A DNA stretch of 64,000 bases from Scatavimonas merdipullorum (GCA_018712865.1 DVGH01000050.1:56235-120234), one strand, 5' to 3'. Shown: positions 26,376 to 35,441, counted from the first letter of the stretch. Program-made: numbers and translations. Notes: generated by a model from the sequence alone, not told the origin.

Positions 26376-27566
26376 ATGACGCTTAACGAAACCCCCAGGG
26401 CAAACCGCCTGCATATCGGCCTGTTTGGCAAACGCAACACGGGAAAATCTTCGCTTATAAACGCCCTGACCGGCCAGAAGGTATCGCTTGTATCGGACGT
26501 TGCCGGTACAACCACCGACCCGGTATACAAGTCGATGGAAATCCACGGCATAGGCCCCTGCGTACTGATTGACACCGCCGGCTTTGACGATACGGGCAGC
26601 CTTGGAAATATGCGCATTGAACAGACCAAAAAGGCCATGGCGAAAACAGACGTTGCCATTATGCTTTTTGCCGCCATGCCGGATCAAACCGAGCGCCGGT
26701 GGCTGCAAATGCTTAAACAGCAAAACACCCCTGTAATTACCGTTTTAAACAAGCTGGACATCCTTTCGGATAACCAGATGATACTGGATGCCATAGAACA
26801 CCTTTGCGGTACAAAACCGCTGCTTGTAAGCGCAAAAACGGGACAAGGGATAGAGCTGGTACGGCAGGCTCTGATAAACGCCTTGCCGGACGACTTTGGA
26901 CAACGGAGCATTACAAACGGCTTAGTGCAGGACGGCGATACAGTTCTGCTGTGTATGCCGCAGGATATTCAGGCGCCGCGCGGCAGGTTAATTTTGCCGC
27001 AGGTACAAACGCTGCGTGAGCTTTTGGACAAAAAATGTCTGGTGATGAGCGTAACCACAGACAAACTGCCACAGGCACTTCAGAGCCTTATAAAACCGCC
27101 AAAGCTGATTATTACAGATTCACAGGTGTTCAAGACGGTATATGAGCAAAAGCCAAAGGAGAGCATGCTCACCTCTTTTTCCACCCTGTTTGCACAATAC
27201 AAAGGTGACATTGACTATTTTGTAAAAAGCACAAAAGCGTTTGAAACGCTAACCGAGCGCTCCAAAATCCTGATTGCAGAAGCCTGCACACATGTTCCGC
27301 TCAAGGAGGACATCGGCCGTGAAAAGCTGCCGCGCCTGCTTCGGGCCCGCTTTGGCAAGAATTTGCAGATCGATCATGTAAACGGCGCCGATTTTCCCGA
27401 AGATCTGCACGGCTATGCACTTGTGATCCAGTGTGGCGCCTGTATGTTCAACCGCAAATATGTCATGTCGCGCGTGCAGCAGGCAAAAGAGCAAGGCGTG
27501 CCTATGTCCAATTACGGCGTAGTGCTTGCCTATCTGACCGATATCCTTGATAAAATTGATTATTAG
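26376..27566 (+). CDS. hydF: [FeFe] hydrogenase H-cluster maturation GTPase HydF
   Basis: 396 residues. GTPase domain: P-loop GKRNTGKSS (18-26), switch region GTTTDP, DTAGFDD, NKLD, SAKTGQ. Middle dimerisation domain, then the C-terminal cluster domain: CTH ... QCGAC gives CxH and CxxC separated by 46 residues. The usual extra His before the last CxxC is Gln here. HydF is the scaffold that receives the diiron precursor and hands it to HydA. The hydA gene is not in the window. Confidence 0.95.
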   Translation: MTLNETPRANRLHIGLFGKRNTGKSSLINALTGQKVSLVSDVAGTTTDPVYKSMEIHGIGPCVLIDTAGFDDTGSLGNMRIEQTKKAMAKTDVAIMLFAAMPDQTERRWLQMLKQQNTPVITVLNKLDILSDNQMILDAIEHLCGTKPLLVSAKTGQGIELVRQALINALPDDFGQRSITNGLVQDGDTVLLCMPQDIQAPRGRLILPQVQTLRELLDKKCLVMSVTTDKLPQALQSLIKPPKLIITDSQVFKTVYEQKPKESMLTSFSTLFAQYKGDIDYFVKSTKAFETLTERSKILIAEACTHVPLKEDIGREKLPRLLRARFGKNLQIDHVNGADFPEDLHGYALVIQCGACMFNRKYVMSRVQQAKEQGVPMSNYGVVLAYLTDILDKIDY

Positions 27567-27603
27567 TTGCAACCCAAGCGCGCAGGTATATATAAATAAA
27601 AGA

Positions 27604-27645
27604 GAACGCCTCCGCGGCTGTTTAGGCCGCGGAGGCGTTCCTTTA
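27604..27645 (+). terminator. Terminator after hydF
   Basis: Perfect 15-bp stem GAACGCCTCCGCGGC with loop TGTTTAG; a short T-rich tail follows. It may also serve glnN from the other side. Confidence 0.75.
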
Positions 27646-27783
27646 TATAAATGAAAAAAGATAGGACAAAGTTTTATGCCACATCCCGTAAAGTGCATAG
27701 GCCACGTTTACCGTCCCTTTACAAGCTGGTGGAAGTGCCCGTTGTGCATTGTGCAAAAGCAGGCGCCTTCCTCCCGCTCTGTT

Positions 27784-29880
27784 TTAGTCGTTTACGCCAA
27801 ACAGAAGCTCTCCATAGGAGGGATAGGGCCAGTATTCCGACCCGGTGTTGATCTCCATTTCGTCGCCGACCGCACGCAGCTCCTGCATAGCCGGAAATAC
27901 CTCTTCCCCATAGAAATTGGCAATTTCCTGTACGCCCTCTATGTCTTTTGTCTTCAAAAGCACCTGCTCCAAAGCCGCAATCTTCTTTGCAAAGCAGGAG
28001 GTCAGTCCCGACAGCTTTGCAATCAAAGCCTCTTCAAAATCGCATGGCAGATCAGGCGATAACGCTTTTTTGGAAAGCGCCGTATCTGTAAGGTCGCGCA
28101 CATAAGAAGTAACTGCAGGTAAAATGTCTTTCTTTGCCATATCCAGCATCGTCAGCGCCTCTATGTTCAAAATCTTAGAATAGTTTTCCAGCTGGATTTC
28201 ATACCGTGAATGGATTTCCGTCTCTGTAAAAATCTTGTTTTTGGTAAACAGCTTGACGTTCTTGTCGCTGATGTAATACGGCATGGCCTCAGGCATCGTA
28301 CGCAGGTTCAGCAAGCCACGCTTCTTTGCCTCTTCTACCCATTCGTCAGAATAATTGTTGCCGTTAAAAATAATCCGTTTATGCGCCTTGACCGTCTTTT
28401 TAATCAGCTTCATAACCGCCTTGTTAAAGTCTTTTGCTTTTTCAAGCTCATCTGCAAATTCAGAAAGCTCCTCTGCAACAATTGTATTCAGCATAAGGTT
28501 TGGACATGCAATGTTCACAGCAGAGCCCAGCATGCGGAATTCAAACTTATTTCCGGTAAACGCAAACGGAGAGGTGCGATTGCGGTCTGTTGTATCCTTT
28601 TTAATATTGGGAAGTACCACCGTACCCATTTCCATGTTCGCGTTGCTTTTGTTGGTATAATCTGAGTCGTTTTCGATCGAATCAAGAATAGCGGTCAGCT
28701 CATCGCCCAAAAACATCGAAATAATCGCAGGCGGTGCTTCGTTCGCGCCCAGCCGGTGGTCGTTGCCGGCGCTTGCTACAGAAATGCGCAGCAGGTCCTG
28801 GTATTCGTCCACACCCTTGATCACAGCTGCCAAGAACAGCAAAAACTGTGTGTTTTCCCTGGGATTTTTTCCGGGACTTAACAGGTTTTTCCCTGTATTG
28901 GTCGAAATAGACCAGTTATTGTGCTTACCGCTTCCGTTAACACCTGCAAAGGGCTTTTCATGCAGCAGGCAGACCATGCCGTGCTTTCTTGCGACCTTTT
29001 TCATCATTTCCATTGTAAGCTGGTTGTGGTCGGTTGCCAGGTTGCTGCTGGTAAAAATCGGCGCCAACTCATGCTGTGCGGGCGCAACCTCGTTATGCTT
29101 GGTCTTGGCAAAAACGCCCAGCTTCCAAAGCTCCTGGTCCAGATCCTTCATATATTCCGAAACTCTGGGCTTGATGGTTCCAAAATAGTGGTCCTCAAGC
29201 TCCTGGCCTTTGGGTGCCTTCGCGCCAAACAGCGTTCTGCCTGTGTAGATCAAGTCCTTACGCTGGTCGTACAGCTCCTTATCAATCAGAAAATATTCCT
29301 GCTCCGGCCCAACAGTAGTCTGCACCCTGGTGGTTTCCGTATCGCCAAACAGGCGTAAAATCCGCAGTGCTTCTGTGCTGATGCGTTCCATAGAGCGCAA
29401 CAGCGGCGTCTTCTTGTCGAGTGATTCACCCGTATAAGAGCAAAACGCTGTAGGAATGCAAAGCGTGCTATCCTTAATAAAGGCATATGAGGTTGGGTCC
29501 CACGCAGTATAGCCTCTGGCCTCAAAGGTAGCGCGCAATCCACCGGATGGAAAGCTTGAGGCATCCGGTTCGCCCTTAATAAGCTCTTTCCCGGAAAATT
29601 CCATGATAATCCTTCCGTCGTCGGTGGGGCTGATAAAGCTGTCGTGTTTTTCGGCAGTGATCCCGGTCATAGGCTGGAACCAATGCGTATAATGGGTAGC
29701 TCCCTGCTCAACCGCCCAGTCTTTCATGGCGTTGGCAACAATGTTTGCAACATTGATGTCCAGAGGCTCGCCGTTTTGAATCGTCTTCTTCAGCGCCTTA
29801 TAGGTCTGCTTGGGAAGCCTTTCCTTCATTGTGACATCGTCAAAAACCAGGCTTCCAAAAAGTTCCGGTACATTTACCAT
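27784..29880 (-). CDS. glnN: Glutamine synthetase type III
   Basis: 698 residues from ATG 29880 (AGGAG eight nt upstream). The length and motifs are those of GSIII, much longer than GSI: VPELFGSLVFDD at the start, HYTHWFQPMTG, TVGPEQEYFLID for metal and glutamate binding, FAGVNGSGKHNNWS for ATP, and NRTSPFAFTGNKFEFR. It makes glutamine from glutamate, ammonia and ATP. Its leader carries an antitermination-like structure (29919-29961). Divergent from the glutamate synthase operon, so the two halves of the GS/GOGAT route face away from one shared regulatory region. Confidence 0.96.
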   Translation of the reverse strand: MVNVPELFGSLVFDDVTMKERLPKQTYKALKKTIQNGEPLDINVANIVANAMKDWAVEQGATHYTHWFQPMTGITAEKHDSFISPTDDGRIIMEFSGKELIKGEPDASSFPSGGLRATFEARGYTAWDPTSYAFIKDSTLCIPTAFCSYTGESLDKKTPLLRSMERISTEALRILRLFGDTETTRVQTTVGPEQEYFLIDKELYDQRKDLIYTGRTLFGAKAPKGQELEDHYFGTIKPRVSEYMKDLDQELWKLGVFAKTKHNEVAPAQHELAPIFTSSNLATDHNQLTMEMMKKVARKHGMVCLLHEKPFAGVNGSGKHNNWSISTNTGKNLLSPGKNPRENTQFLLFLAAVIKGVDEYQDLLRISVASAGNDHRLGANEAPPAIISMFLGDELTAILDSIENDSDYTNKSNANMEMGTVVLPNIKKDTTDRNRTSPFAFTGNKFEFRMLGSAVNIACPNLMLNTIVAEELSEFADELEKAKDFNKAVMKLIKKTVKAHKRIIFNGNNYSDEWVEEAKKRGLLNLRTMPEAMPYYISDKNVKLFTKNKIFTETEIHSRYEIQLENYSKILNIEALTMLDMAKKDILPAVTSYVRDLTDTALSKKALSPDLPCDFEEALIAKLSGLTSCFAKKIAALEQVLLKTKDIEGVQEIANFYGEEVFPAMQELRAVGDEMEINTGSEYWPYPSYGELLFGVND

Positions 29881-29918
29881 GTCAAAAACTCCTATCCCTA
29901 AATAATTTCTAAAAACAC

Positions 29919-29961
29919 AAAAAACGCCGTAGAGGACCAACCCCTACAGCGCCTTTGCTGT
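29919..29961 (-). promoter_or_regulatory. ANTAR-type antitermination leader of glnN
   Basis: On the minus strand ACAGC-AAAGGC-GCTGT (29961-29946) is a hairpin with a six-base loop having A at position 1 and G at 4, the ANTAR-protein recognition signature. Its 3' arm is part of the next hairpin (29951-29925, CGCTGTAGGGG/CCTCTACGGCG with wobbles) that ends in TTTTTT, a terminator. The two exclude each other. The usual first ANTAR hairpin is not clear. Confidence 0.65.
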
Positions 29962-29972
29962 GTTCTGCATTG

Positions 29973-30001
29973 AGTATATACCCTTCTTTTCCATTTGTCA
30001 A
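29973..30001 (-). promoter_or_regulatory. Promoter of glnN
   Basis: Minus strand: TTGACA (30001-29996), 17-nt spacer, TATACT (29978-29973). Start near 29966 gives a leader of about 85 nt. Confidence 0.75.
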
Positions 30002-30142
30002 CGTTTTTTGGAAATTTGCAGGATTTTATAAAAAAATTGCATTTTAAAAAGGTTAAACTTGCTAAAATCGTGTAAAATTACAAGTTTATAAAATATCCAT
30101 ATTGAAAAATTGCATTTTTTTAAATTTTTTTGCGCATTTTCC

Positions 30143-30172
30143 TTGACAGGTTTCTTACCCTTCATGTATAAT
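30143..30172 (+). promoter_or_regulatory. Promoter of glutamate synthase operon
   Basis: TTGACA (30143-30148), 18-nt spacer, TATAAT (30167-30172). The leader of about 150 nt includes an inverted repeat TGCACTTTG/CAAAGTGCA (30260-30311) just before the AGAGGAGG ribosome binding site; it has no T-run, so it could affect translation or stability. The rest of 30002-30142 is very AT-rich with nothing recognisable. Confidence 0.65.
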
Positions 30173-30331
30173 TTCTTCGGTAAACCGCATGCACTATCCG
30201 CGCTTTTTTAATATAGGCCATACAAAGCGCGCAGATTTTGGTTTTTTCTTATGCTTTTATGCACTTTGCTTGCTTACATATTCTATAGTATGCAAAATTT
30301 TTCAAAGTGCAAATCAGAGGAGGATTAGGTT

Positions 30332-31420
30332 ATGAAAGAGGGACAGGTAAGGATTCCTTCAGGCTGTGCGATCTCCGGCATGTTTTCAAAGGATGGAAAC
30401 AAATTTAACGGCGAGGACATCATCAAATCCATATCGGTCATGCATGACCGCAGCAACGGGCTTGGCGGCGGCTTTGCCGCATATGGCATCTATCCTGAAT
30501 TCAAGGACTTTTATGCGTTCCATGTCTTTTACGACAACGACGGCACCAGGGAAGACTGTTACAAGTATATCAGCGAAAATTTTGAAATTGTCAGTATGTC
30601 CAAAATGCCCACCAGGCAGATCAAGGCTATTACAGACGAGCCCTTGATCTGGCGGTACTTTTTAAAACCTCTTCCGTATAGGGTAGCTGCCTTGCAGGTA
30701 ACGGAGGACGAATTTGTCTTTAAAAGCGTAATGCATATTAACGTCAAGATCAACGGTGCTTACGTTTTTTCAAGCGGCAAAAATATGGGGGCTTTTAAAG
30801 CGGTAGGTTATCCTGAAGACGTGGGCATATTTTACCGCCTGGAAGAATATGAAGGCTACTGCTGGACGGCGCACGGACGCTACCCGACCAACACCCCCGG
30901 CTGGTGGGGCGGTGCGCACCCGTTTGCCATGTTAGACTGCTCGGTTGTTCACAATGGGGAAATTTCTTCTTACGACGCCAACCGCCGCTATATAGAAATG
31001 ATGGGTTACAATTGTACCCTTTTGACCGATACAGAAGCTATTACCTATATTATAGACTACCTTGTAAGAAAGCAGGGATTGACCCACGAAGAGGCAGCCT
31101 GGGTTATGGCCGCGCCCTTCTGGAGCACAATCGAATCCATGCCCAAAGCACAGCGCGAGCGCATGACCTATCTGCGCAACGCTTTTGCAAGCTTTTTGAT
31201 AACCGGACCGTTTTCCATACTGGTCGGCTTTGAAGGCGGGCTGATGGCTTTAAACGACAGACTGAAGCTGCGTTCTATGGTAATTGGCGAAAAAAACGAC
31301 ATGGTTTATATTGCAAGCGAAGAAGCGGCGATTCGCGTTATACAGCCGCAGCTTGACAAAATTTGGGCGCCAAAGGGCGGAGAGCCCGTTGTCGTCACGT
31401 TGAACGGAGGTACAAAGTAA
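30332..31420 (+). CDS. Glutamate synthase glutaminase domain protein (archaeal type)
   Basis: 362 residues. Class II glutamine amidotransferase: nucleophile region IPSGCAISGMF (Cys12), RYPTN (RYPTNTPGWWGGAHPFA) and NGEISSYDANRRY. It corresponds to the N-terminal amidotransferase domain of large GltB, encoded separately. It releases ammonia from glutamine for the FMN subunit encoded next. AGAGGAGG precedes the ATG. The stop overlaps the next start (TAATG). Confidence 0.9.
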   Translation: MKEGQVRIPSGCAISGMFSKDGNKFNGEDIIKSISVMHDRSNGLGGGFAAYGIYPEFKDFYAFHVFYDNDGTREDCYKYISENFEIVSMSKMPTRQIKAITDEPLIWRYFLKPLPYRVAALQVTEDEFVFKSVMHINVKINGAYVFSSGKNMGAFKAVGYPEDVGIFYRLEEYEGYCWTAHGRYPTNTPGWWGGAHPFAMLDCSVVHNGEISSYDANRRYIEMMGYNCTLLTDTEAITYIIDYLVRKQGLTHEEAAWVMAAPFWSTIESMPKAQRERMTYLRNAFASFLITGPFSILVGFEGGLMALNDRLKLRSMVIGEKNDMVYIASEEAAIRVIQPQLDKIWAPKGGEPVVVTLNGGTK

Positions 31421-32925
31421 TGCCTATTGATTTTCTTTATCCGGAATATGAAGTCATCCGCGATCACACAAGGTGCATTACCTGCCGCGTTTGTGAACGC
31501 CAGTGCGCAAACAACGTACACCATTACGACAAAGAACTGAATATGATGTTTGCAGACGAGTCTAAATGCGTCGTCTGTCACCGCTGCGTGGCGCTATGTC
31601 CCACAAGAGCTTTAAAAATTGTCAAAAGCGACCATACGTTTAAAGAAAACGCAAACTGGACCAAAGACGCAATCAGCGAAGTCTACCGGCAGGCAGGCAC
31701 AGGCGGCGTGTTGCTGTCTTCTATGGGAAATCCGCAAAAATACCCCATTTACTGGGATAAGATGCTAATCAACGCTTCACAGGTTACAAACCCTTCGATC
31801 GACCCGCTGCGCGAACCGATGGAAACCAAAACGTTTCTTGGGAAAAAACCGTCGCATATTGAACGCGATGAAAAGGGAAATATCAAAAACAACCTGACCC
31901 CACAGCTGGAGCTTAAGGTTCCCGTCATGTTTTCCGCCATGTCTTACGGTTCTATCAGCTACAATGCGCACGAAAGCCTGGCCCGGGCCGCCAAGGCGCT
32001 GGGTACGTTTTATAACACGGGCGAAGGCGGACTGCACAAGGATTTTTACAAATATGGTAAAAACACGATTGTGCAGGTTGCATCTGGCCGCTTTGGCGTT
32101 TACAAAGATTATTTAGAGCAGGGAGCGGCGATTGAAATCAAGATCGGGCAGGGGGCAAAACCCGGCATTGGCGGGCATCTGCCCGGAAACAAAATTGTGG
32201 GCGATATTTCCAAAACGCGTATGATCCCGGAAGGCTCAGACGCCATTTCCCCTGCACCCCATCACGATATTTATTCCATTGAAGACCTGCGTCAGTTGGT
32301 GTATTCGTTAAAAGAGGCCACAAATTACAAAAAACCTGTGATCGTCAAAATTGCGGCCGTACATAATATTGCCGCCATTGCAAGCGGCATTGCAAGGGGC
32401 GGTGCAGATATTATTGCCATCGACGGCTTCCGCGGCGGTACAGGCGCGGCGCCCACCAGAATCCGCGACAACGTGGGTATTCCTATCGAGCTTGCCCTTG
32501 CCTCTGTCGACCAGCGCCTGCGCGACGAAGGTATTCGCGGCAATGTCTCCATTGTCGTCGGCGGTACAATCCGCAACAGTTCAGACATTGTAAAGGCCGT
32601 CGCGCTGGGTGCGGACGCAGTGTATATTGCCACCAGCGCGCTGCTGGCCCTTGGCTGCCACCAGTGCAGAAGCTGCCAGACAGGCAAATGCAATTGGGGG
32701 ATTGCCACACAGCGGCCGGAGCTTGTGCGGCGTTTAAATCCCAACATAGGCTGCGAACGGCTTATAAATCTTGTGACTGCCTGGGATCATGAGATTAAAG
32801 AAATGATGGGCGGTATGGGGATCAACTCAATTGAAGCCCTGCGCGGCAACCGGCTGATGCTCCGGGGAATCGGCTTAAACCAAAAAGAGCTTGATATTTT
32901 GGGCATCAAGCATGCCGGCGAGTAA
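31420..32925 (+). CDS. Glutamate synthase FMN domain protein with ferredoxin module (archaeal type)
   Basis: 501 residues. N-terminal ferredoxin module with two CxxCxxC groups (CITCRVCERQC, CVVCHRCVALCP), then the FMN-binding glutamate synthase barrel (MSYGSISYNAHESLARAAK, GTGAAPTRIRDNVGIP, GTIRNSSDIVKAVALGADAV) and a 3Fe-4S motif CHQCRSCQTGKCNWGI. This is the catalytic subunit that aminates 2-oxoglutarate. Start chosen at ATG 31420, which overlaps the previous stop. Confidence 0.93.
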   Translation: MPIDFLYPEYEVIRDHTRCITCRVCERQCANNVHHYDKELNMMFADESKCVVCHRCVALCPTRALKIVKSDHTFKENANWTKDAISEVYRQAGTGGVLLSSMGNPQKYPIYWDKMLINASQVTNPSIDPLREPMETKTFLGKKPSHIERDEKGNIKNNLTPQLELKVPVMFSAMSYGSISYNAHESLARAAKALGTFYNTGEGGLHKDFYKYGKNTIVQVASGRFGVYKDYLEQGAAIEIKIGQGAKPGIGGHLPGNKIVGDISKTRMIPEGSDAISPAPHHDIYSIEDLRQLVYSLKEATNYKKPVIVKIAAVHNIAAIASGIARGGADIIAIDGFRGGTGAAPTRIRDNVGIPIELALASVDQRLRDEGIRGNVSIVVGGTIRNSSDIVKAVALGADAVYIATSALLALGCHQCRSCQTGKCNWGIATQRPELVRRLNPNIGCERLINLVTAWDHEIKEMMGGMGINSIEALRGNRLMLRGIGLNQKELDILGIKHAGE

Positions 32926-32939
32926 AGGAGGGGTTTTCG

Positions 32940-33368
32940 ATGAAACGCATTTACGTCAATGAAAAATGGTGTCTTGGCTGCCATCTTTGCGAATATTACT
33001 GCGCGTTTGCAAATTCCGGCAAAGACGACATGGTCAAAGCACTGAAAAATATTACCATCAATCCCAGAATCCGCATTGAAGAGCGTAATTCCGTCAGTTT
33101 TGCCGTTTCGTGCCGGCACTGTGAAGAGCCGTTGTGTGTAAAAGGCTGTATTACAGGCGCGCTTTCAATTGAAGACGGCGTCATTTCTGTGGACCAGGAA
33201 AAATGCGTAGGCTGCCTTACCTGCGTGCTCTGTTGCCCTTACGGCTGCATTTCCCCTACAGACGGCGGCGTGGTACAAAAATGTGAGCTGTGTGTTAAAA
33301 ACGCCGGCGGCACGCCCGCCTGCGTAAAGGGCTGCCCCAATAAAGCAATTGAATGGGAGGAACGGTAA
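32940..33368 (+). CDS. Ferredoxin-like 4Fe-4S electron transfer subunit
   Basis: 142 residues with four cysteine clusters: CLGCHLCEYYC, CRHCEEPLCVKGC, CVGCLTCVLCCPYGC and CELCVKNAGGTPACVKGCP. This HycB/DmsB-type pattern can carry up to four [4Fe-4S] clusters. In the operon it likely conducts electrons between the NAD(P)H-linked flavoprotein encoded next and the FMN subunit. AAAGGAGGGG lies before the ATG. Confidence 0.9.
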   Translation: MKRIYVNEKWCLGCHLCEYYCAFANSGKDDMVKALKNITINPRIRIEERNSVSFAVSCRHCEEPLCVKGCITGALSIEDGVISVDQEKCVGCLTCVLCCPYGCISPTDGGVVQKCELCVKNAGGTPACVKGCPNKAIEWEER

Positions 33369-33369
33369 T

Positions 33370-34602
33370 ATGCATTATGTCATCGTTGGTAACTCCGCCG
33401 CGGCCGTAGGCTGCATAGAAGGGATCCGGCAGGTCGATCAACGGGGAAAGATCACTGTCATTTCCGACGAACCCTACCATACCTATTCCAGGCCGTTGAT
33501 CTCTTATCTTCTTTTAGGAAAAACAGACGAACAAAAAATGAAGTACCGCAAGGATTCTTTTTATAAAGACAACGCGGTCCAGGCCCTTTTAGGCAAAAAG
33601 GCAGTACAGATTGATCAAAAAACAAAGCATGTCCTGTTGGAGGACGGGGAAAAAATCAAGTATGATAAGCTTTTGCTGGCAACCGGCTCCAGGCCCTTTG
33701 TCCCTCCCATGGACGGGTTGGATTGCGTAAAAAACAAATTCACCTTCATGAAGCTGGACGATGCAAAAGCCTTAGAGCGCGCAATTACCCCCGACAGCCG
33801 CGTGCTGATTATAGGCGCCGGCCTGATAGGCCTTAAATGCGCCGAAGGGATTGCCGCAAAGGTGGGACATATCCATGTAGTAGACCTGGCGGACAGAATA
33901 TTGCCCAGCATTCTGGATGCGGACAGCGCAGCCATTGTGCAGGCGCATATAGAAAAACAGGGTATTGAATTTACATTGTCCGACAGTGTAGAACACTTTA
34001 CGGAAAAGCAAGCCGTTTTGCAAAGTGGAAAAACCATCGATTTTGACATACTGGTAATTGCAGTCGGCGTACGACCCAATACAGAGCTTGCCATGCAGGC
34101 CGGTGCAAAGGTAAACCGCGGCATCCAGACCGACGCGCGGTGCCAGACCACACTTACAGATGTTTATGCTGCGGGCGACTGCACAGAAAGCCACGACATC
34201 ACAACAGACGAAGACAAAATTCTGGCACTTTTGCCCAACGCCTATATGCAGGGAGAATGCGCAGGACTAAATATGGCCGGCGCAGACGCACTGTACGATA
34301 AGGCAATCCCCATGAACGCGATTGGCTTTTTCGGCCTGCATATTATCACTGCCGGCAGCTATAGCGGTACGCCGCAGGTTGTCACAACGGGCGGCAGCTA
34401 TAAAAAGCTGATCACAAAGGACGACCTTTTAAAAGGCTATATTATGGTCGGCAATGTGGAGCGCGCAGGCATTTATACGTCTTTAATACGTGAAAAAAAG
34501 CGCCTTTCCACCATAGATTTTGAACTGATTAAAGAAAAGCCGCAGCTGATGGCTTTTTCCAAGCGCGAAAGAGCAAAAACCCTGGGAGGTATGAAGGAAT
34601 GA
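33370..34602 (+). CDS. FAD/NAD(P)-dependent oxidoreductase of glutamate synthase complex
   Basis: 410 residues from ATG 33370 (GGGAGGAA upstream), one nt after the ferredoxin gene stop. Pyridine nucleotide-disulfide fold: FAD site MHYVIVGNSAAAVGCIEGI, LLLATGSRPF, NAD(P) site VLIIGAGLIGLKCAEGI, second FAD site VYAAGDCTES. No redox-active CxxxxC is present at the usual N-terminal place, as in NADH:rubredoxin/nitrite-reductase-type members. It is likely the electron entry subunit. Confidence 0.88.
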   Translation: MHYVIVGNSAAAVGCIEGIRQVDQRGKITVISDEPYHTYSRPLISYLLLGKTDEQKMKYRKDSFYKDNAVQALLGKKAVQIDQKTKHVLLEDGEKIKYDKLLLATGSRPFVPPMDGLDCVKNKFTFMKLDDAKALERAITPDSRVLIIGAGLIGLKCAEGIAAKVGHIHVVDLADRILPSILDADSAAIVQAHIEKQGIEFTLSDSVEHFTEKQAVLQSGKTIDFDILVIAVGVRPNTELAMQAGAKVNRGIQTDARCQTTLTDVYAAGDCTESHDITTDEDKILALLPNAYMQGECAGLNMAGADALYDKAIPMNAIGFFGLHIITAGSYSGTPQVVTTGGSYKKLITKDDLLKGYIMVGNVERAGIYTSLIREKKRLSTIDFELIKEKPQLMAFSKRERAKTLGGMKE

Positions 34603-35327
34603 AAATACAAGCTGATTTAATGCATTTTCAATTGCTCAACGACCTGATAAGAAAATCGGAAGACGCTGACATTACAATCAATAACTGCACCGGTCAGCGC
34701 TATATTGCAAGCGCCTTAAAAGGAAAAAACATCACCATTAACGGAACGCCCGGCAACGCGCTGGGATGTTATCTCAACGGCTGCAGCATCCATGTATACG
34801 GCAATACGCAGGAAGCCACGGGCGACACCATGAACAGCGGTTCTATCTATGTTTACGGTTCCTGCGGGGACGCGACTGGCTACGGCATGCGTGGCGGCAG
34901 AATTTTCATCCGCGGTAACTCCGGTTACCGCACCGGGATCCACATGAAGGCGTACAAGGACAAACTGCCCGTGATTGTCATCGGCGGCGCGGCAGGCAGC
35001 TTTCTTGGTGAATACCAGGCAGGCGGCGTGATTATTGTCCTTGGTATGCACACAGACTCCAAAGCCATTGTAGGCAATTTTTGTGGAACCGGTATGCACG
35101 GCGGCAAAATTTTTCTGCGCTGTGACGAAAAAGATCTCCCCGGCAATTTGCCCCGTCAGGTAGTTGCCAGACAGGCAACCGAAAAGGATTTGCAGGAGGT
35201 CGACGAGTATCTTGACGACTACTGCAACGCCTTTGATGAAAAGAAAAAAGCTATTTTAAACCATGCCTTTTTCGTATTGGAACCAGACACGAAAAATCCT
35301 TATAAGCAATTGTACACCTACAGCTAA
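34599..35327 (+). CDS. Glutamate synthase GXGXG-domain protein (archaeal type)
   Basis: 242 residues overlapping the previous gene by 4 nt (ATGA). The right-handed beta-helix of the GltB C-terminal domain is visible as repeated G-x-x-x-G turns (GTPGNALGCYLNGCSI, GNTQEATGDTMNSGSIYVYG, GSCGDATGYGMRGGRIFIRG, GAAGSFLGEYQAGGVIIVLG). It is the structural third part of a split GOGAT. Together with the preceding four genes it completes the enzyme. Confidence 0.93.
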   Translation: MKIQADLMHFQLLNDLIRKSEDADITINNCTGQRYIASALKGKNITINGTPGNALGCYLNGCSIHVYGNTQEATGDTMNSGSIYVYGSCGDATGYGMRGGRIFIRGNSGYRTGIHMKAYKDKLPVIVIGGAAGSFLGEYQAGGVIIVLGMHTDSKAIVGNFCGTGMHGGKIFLRCDEKDLPGNLPRQVVARQATEKDLQEVDEYLDDYCNAFDEKKKAILNHAFFVLEPDTKNPYKQLYTYS

Positions 35328-35340
35328 ATGTGCAGCTGTA

Positions 35341-35371
35341 AAAGGGCGGCGTCTATGCCGCCTTTTTTCTT
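35341..35371 (+). terminator. Terminator of glutamate synthase operon
   Basis: AAAGGGCGGC/GCCGCCTTTTTT hairpin with loop GTCTAT, directly after the last stop. Confidence 0.85.
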
Positions 35372-35441
35372 TTGCCTATATATAACCCTCTATATATCTG
35401 GTATAATAATCGACAGTTTCTGCAAACCGAGGAGGTGCGCT

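Noticed and set aside
30180..30259. Second ANTAR-type leader for the glutamate synthase operon
   Set aside because: Short GCGC inverted repeats exist, but no A1/G4 hexaloop hairpin and no terminator directly coupled to one.
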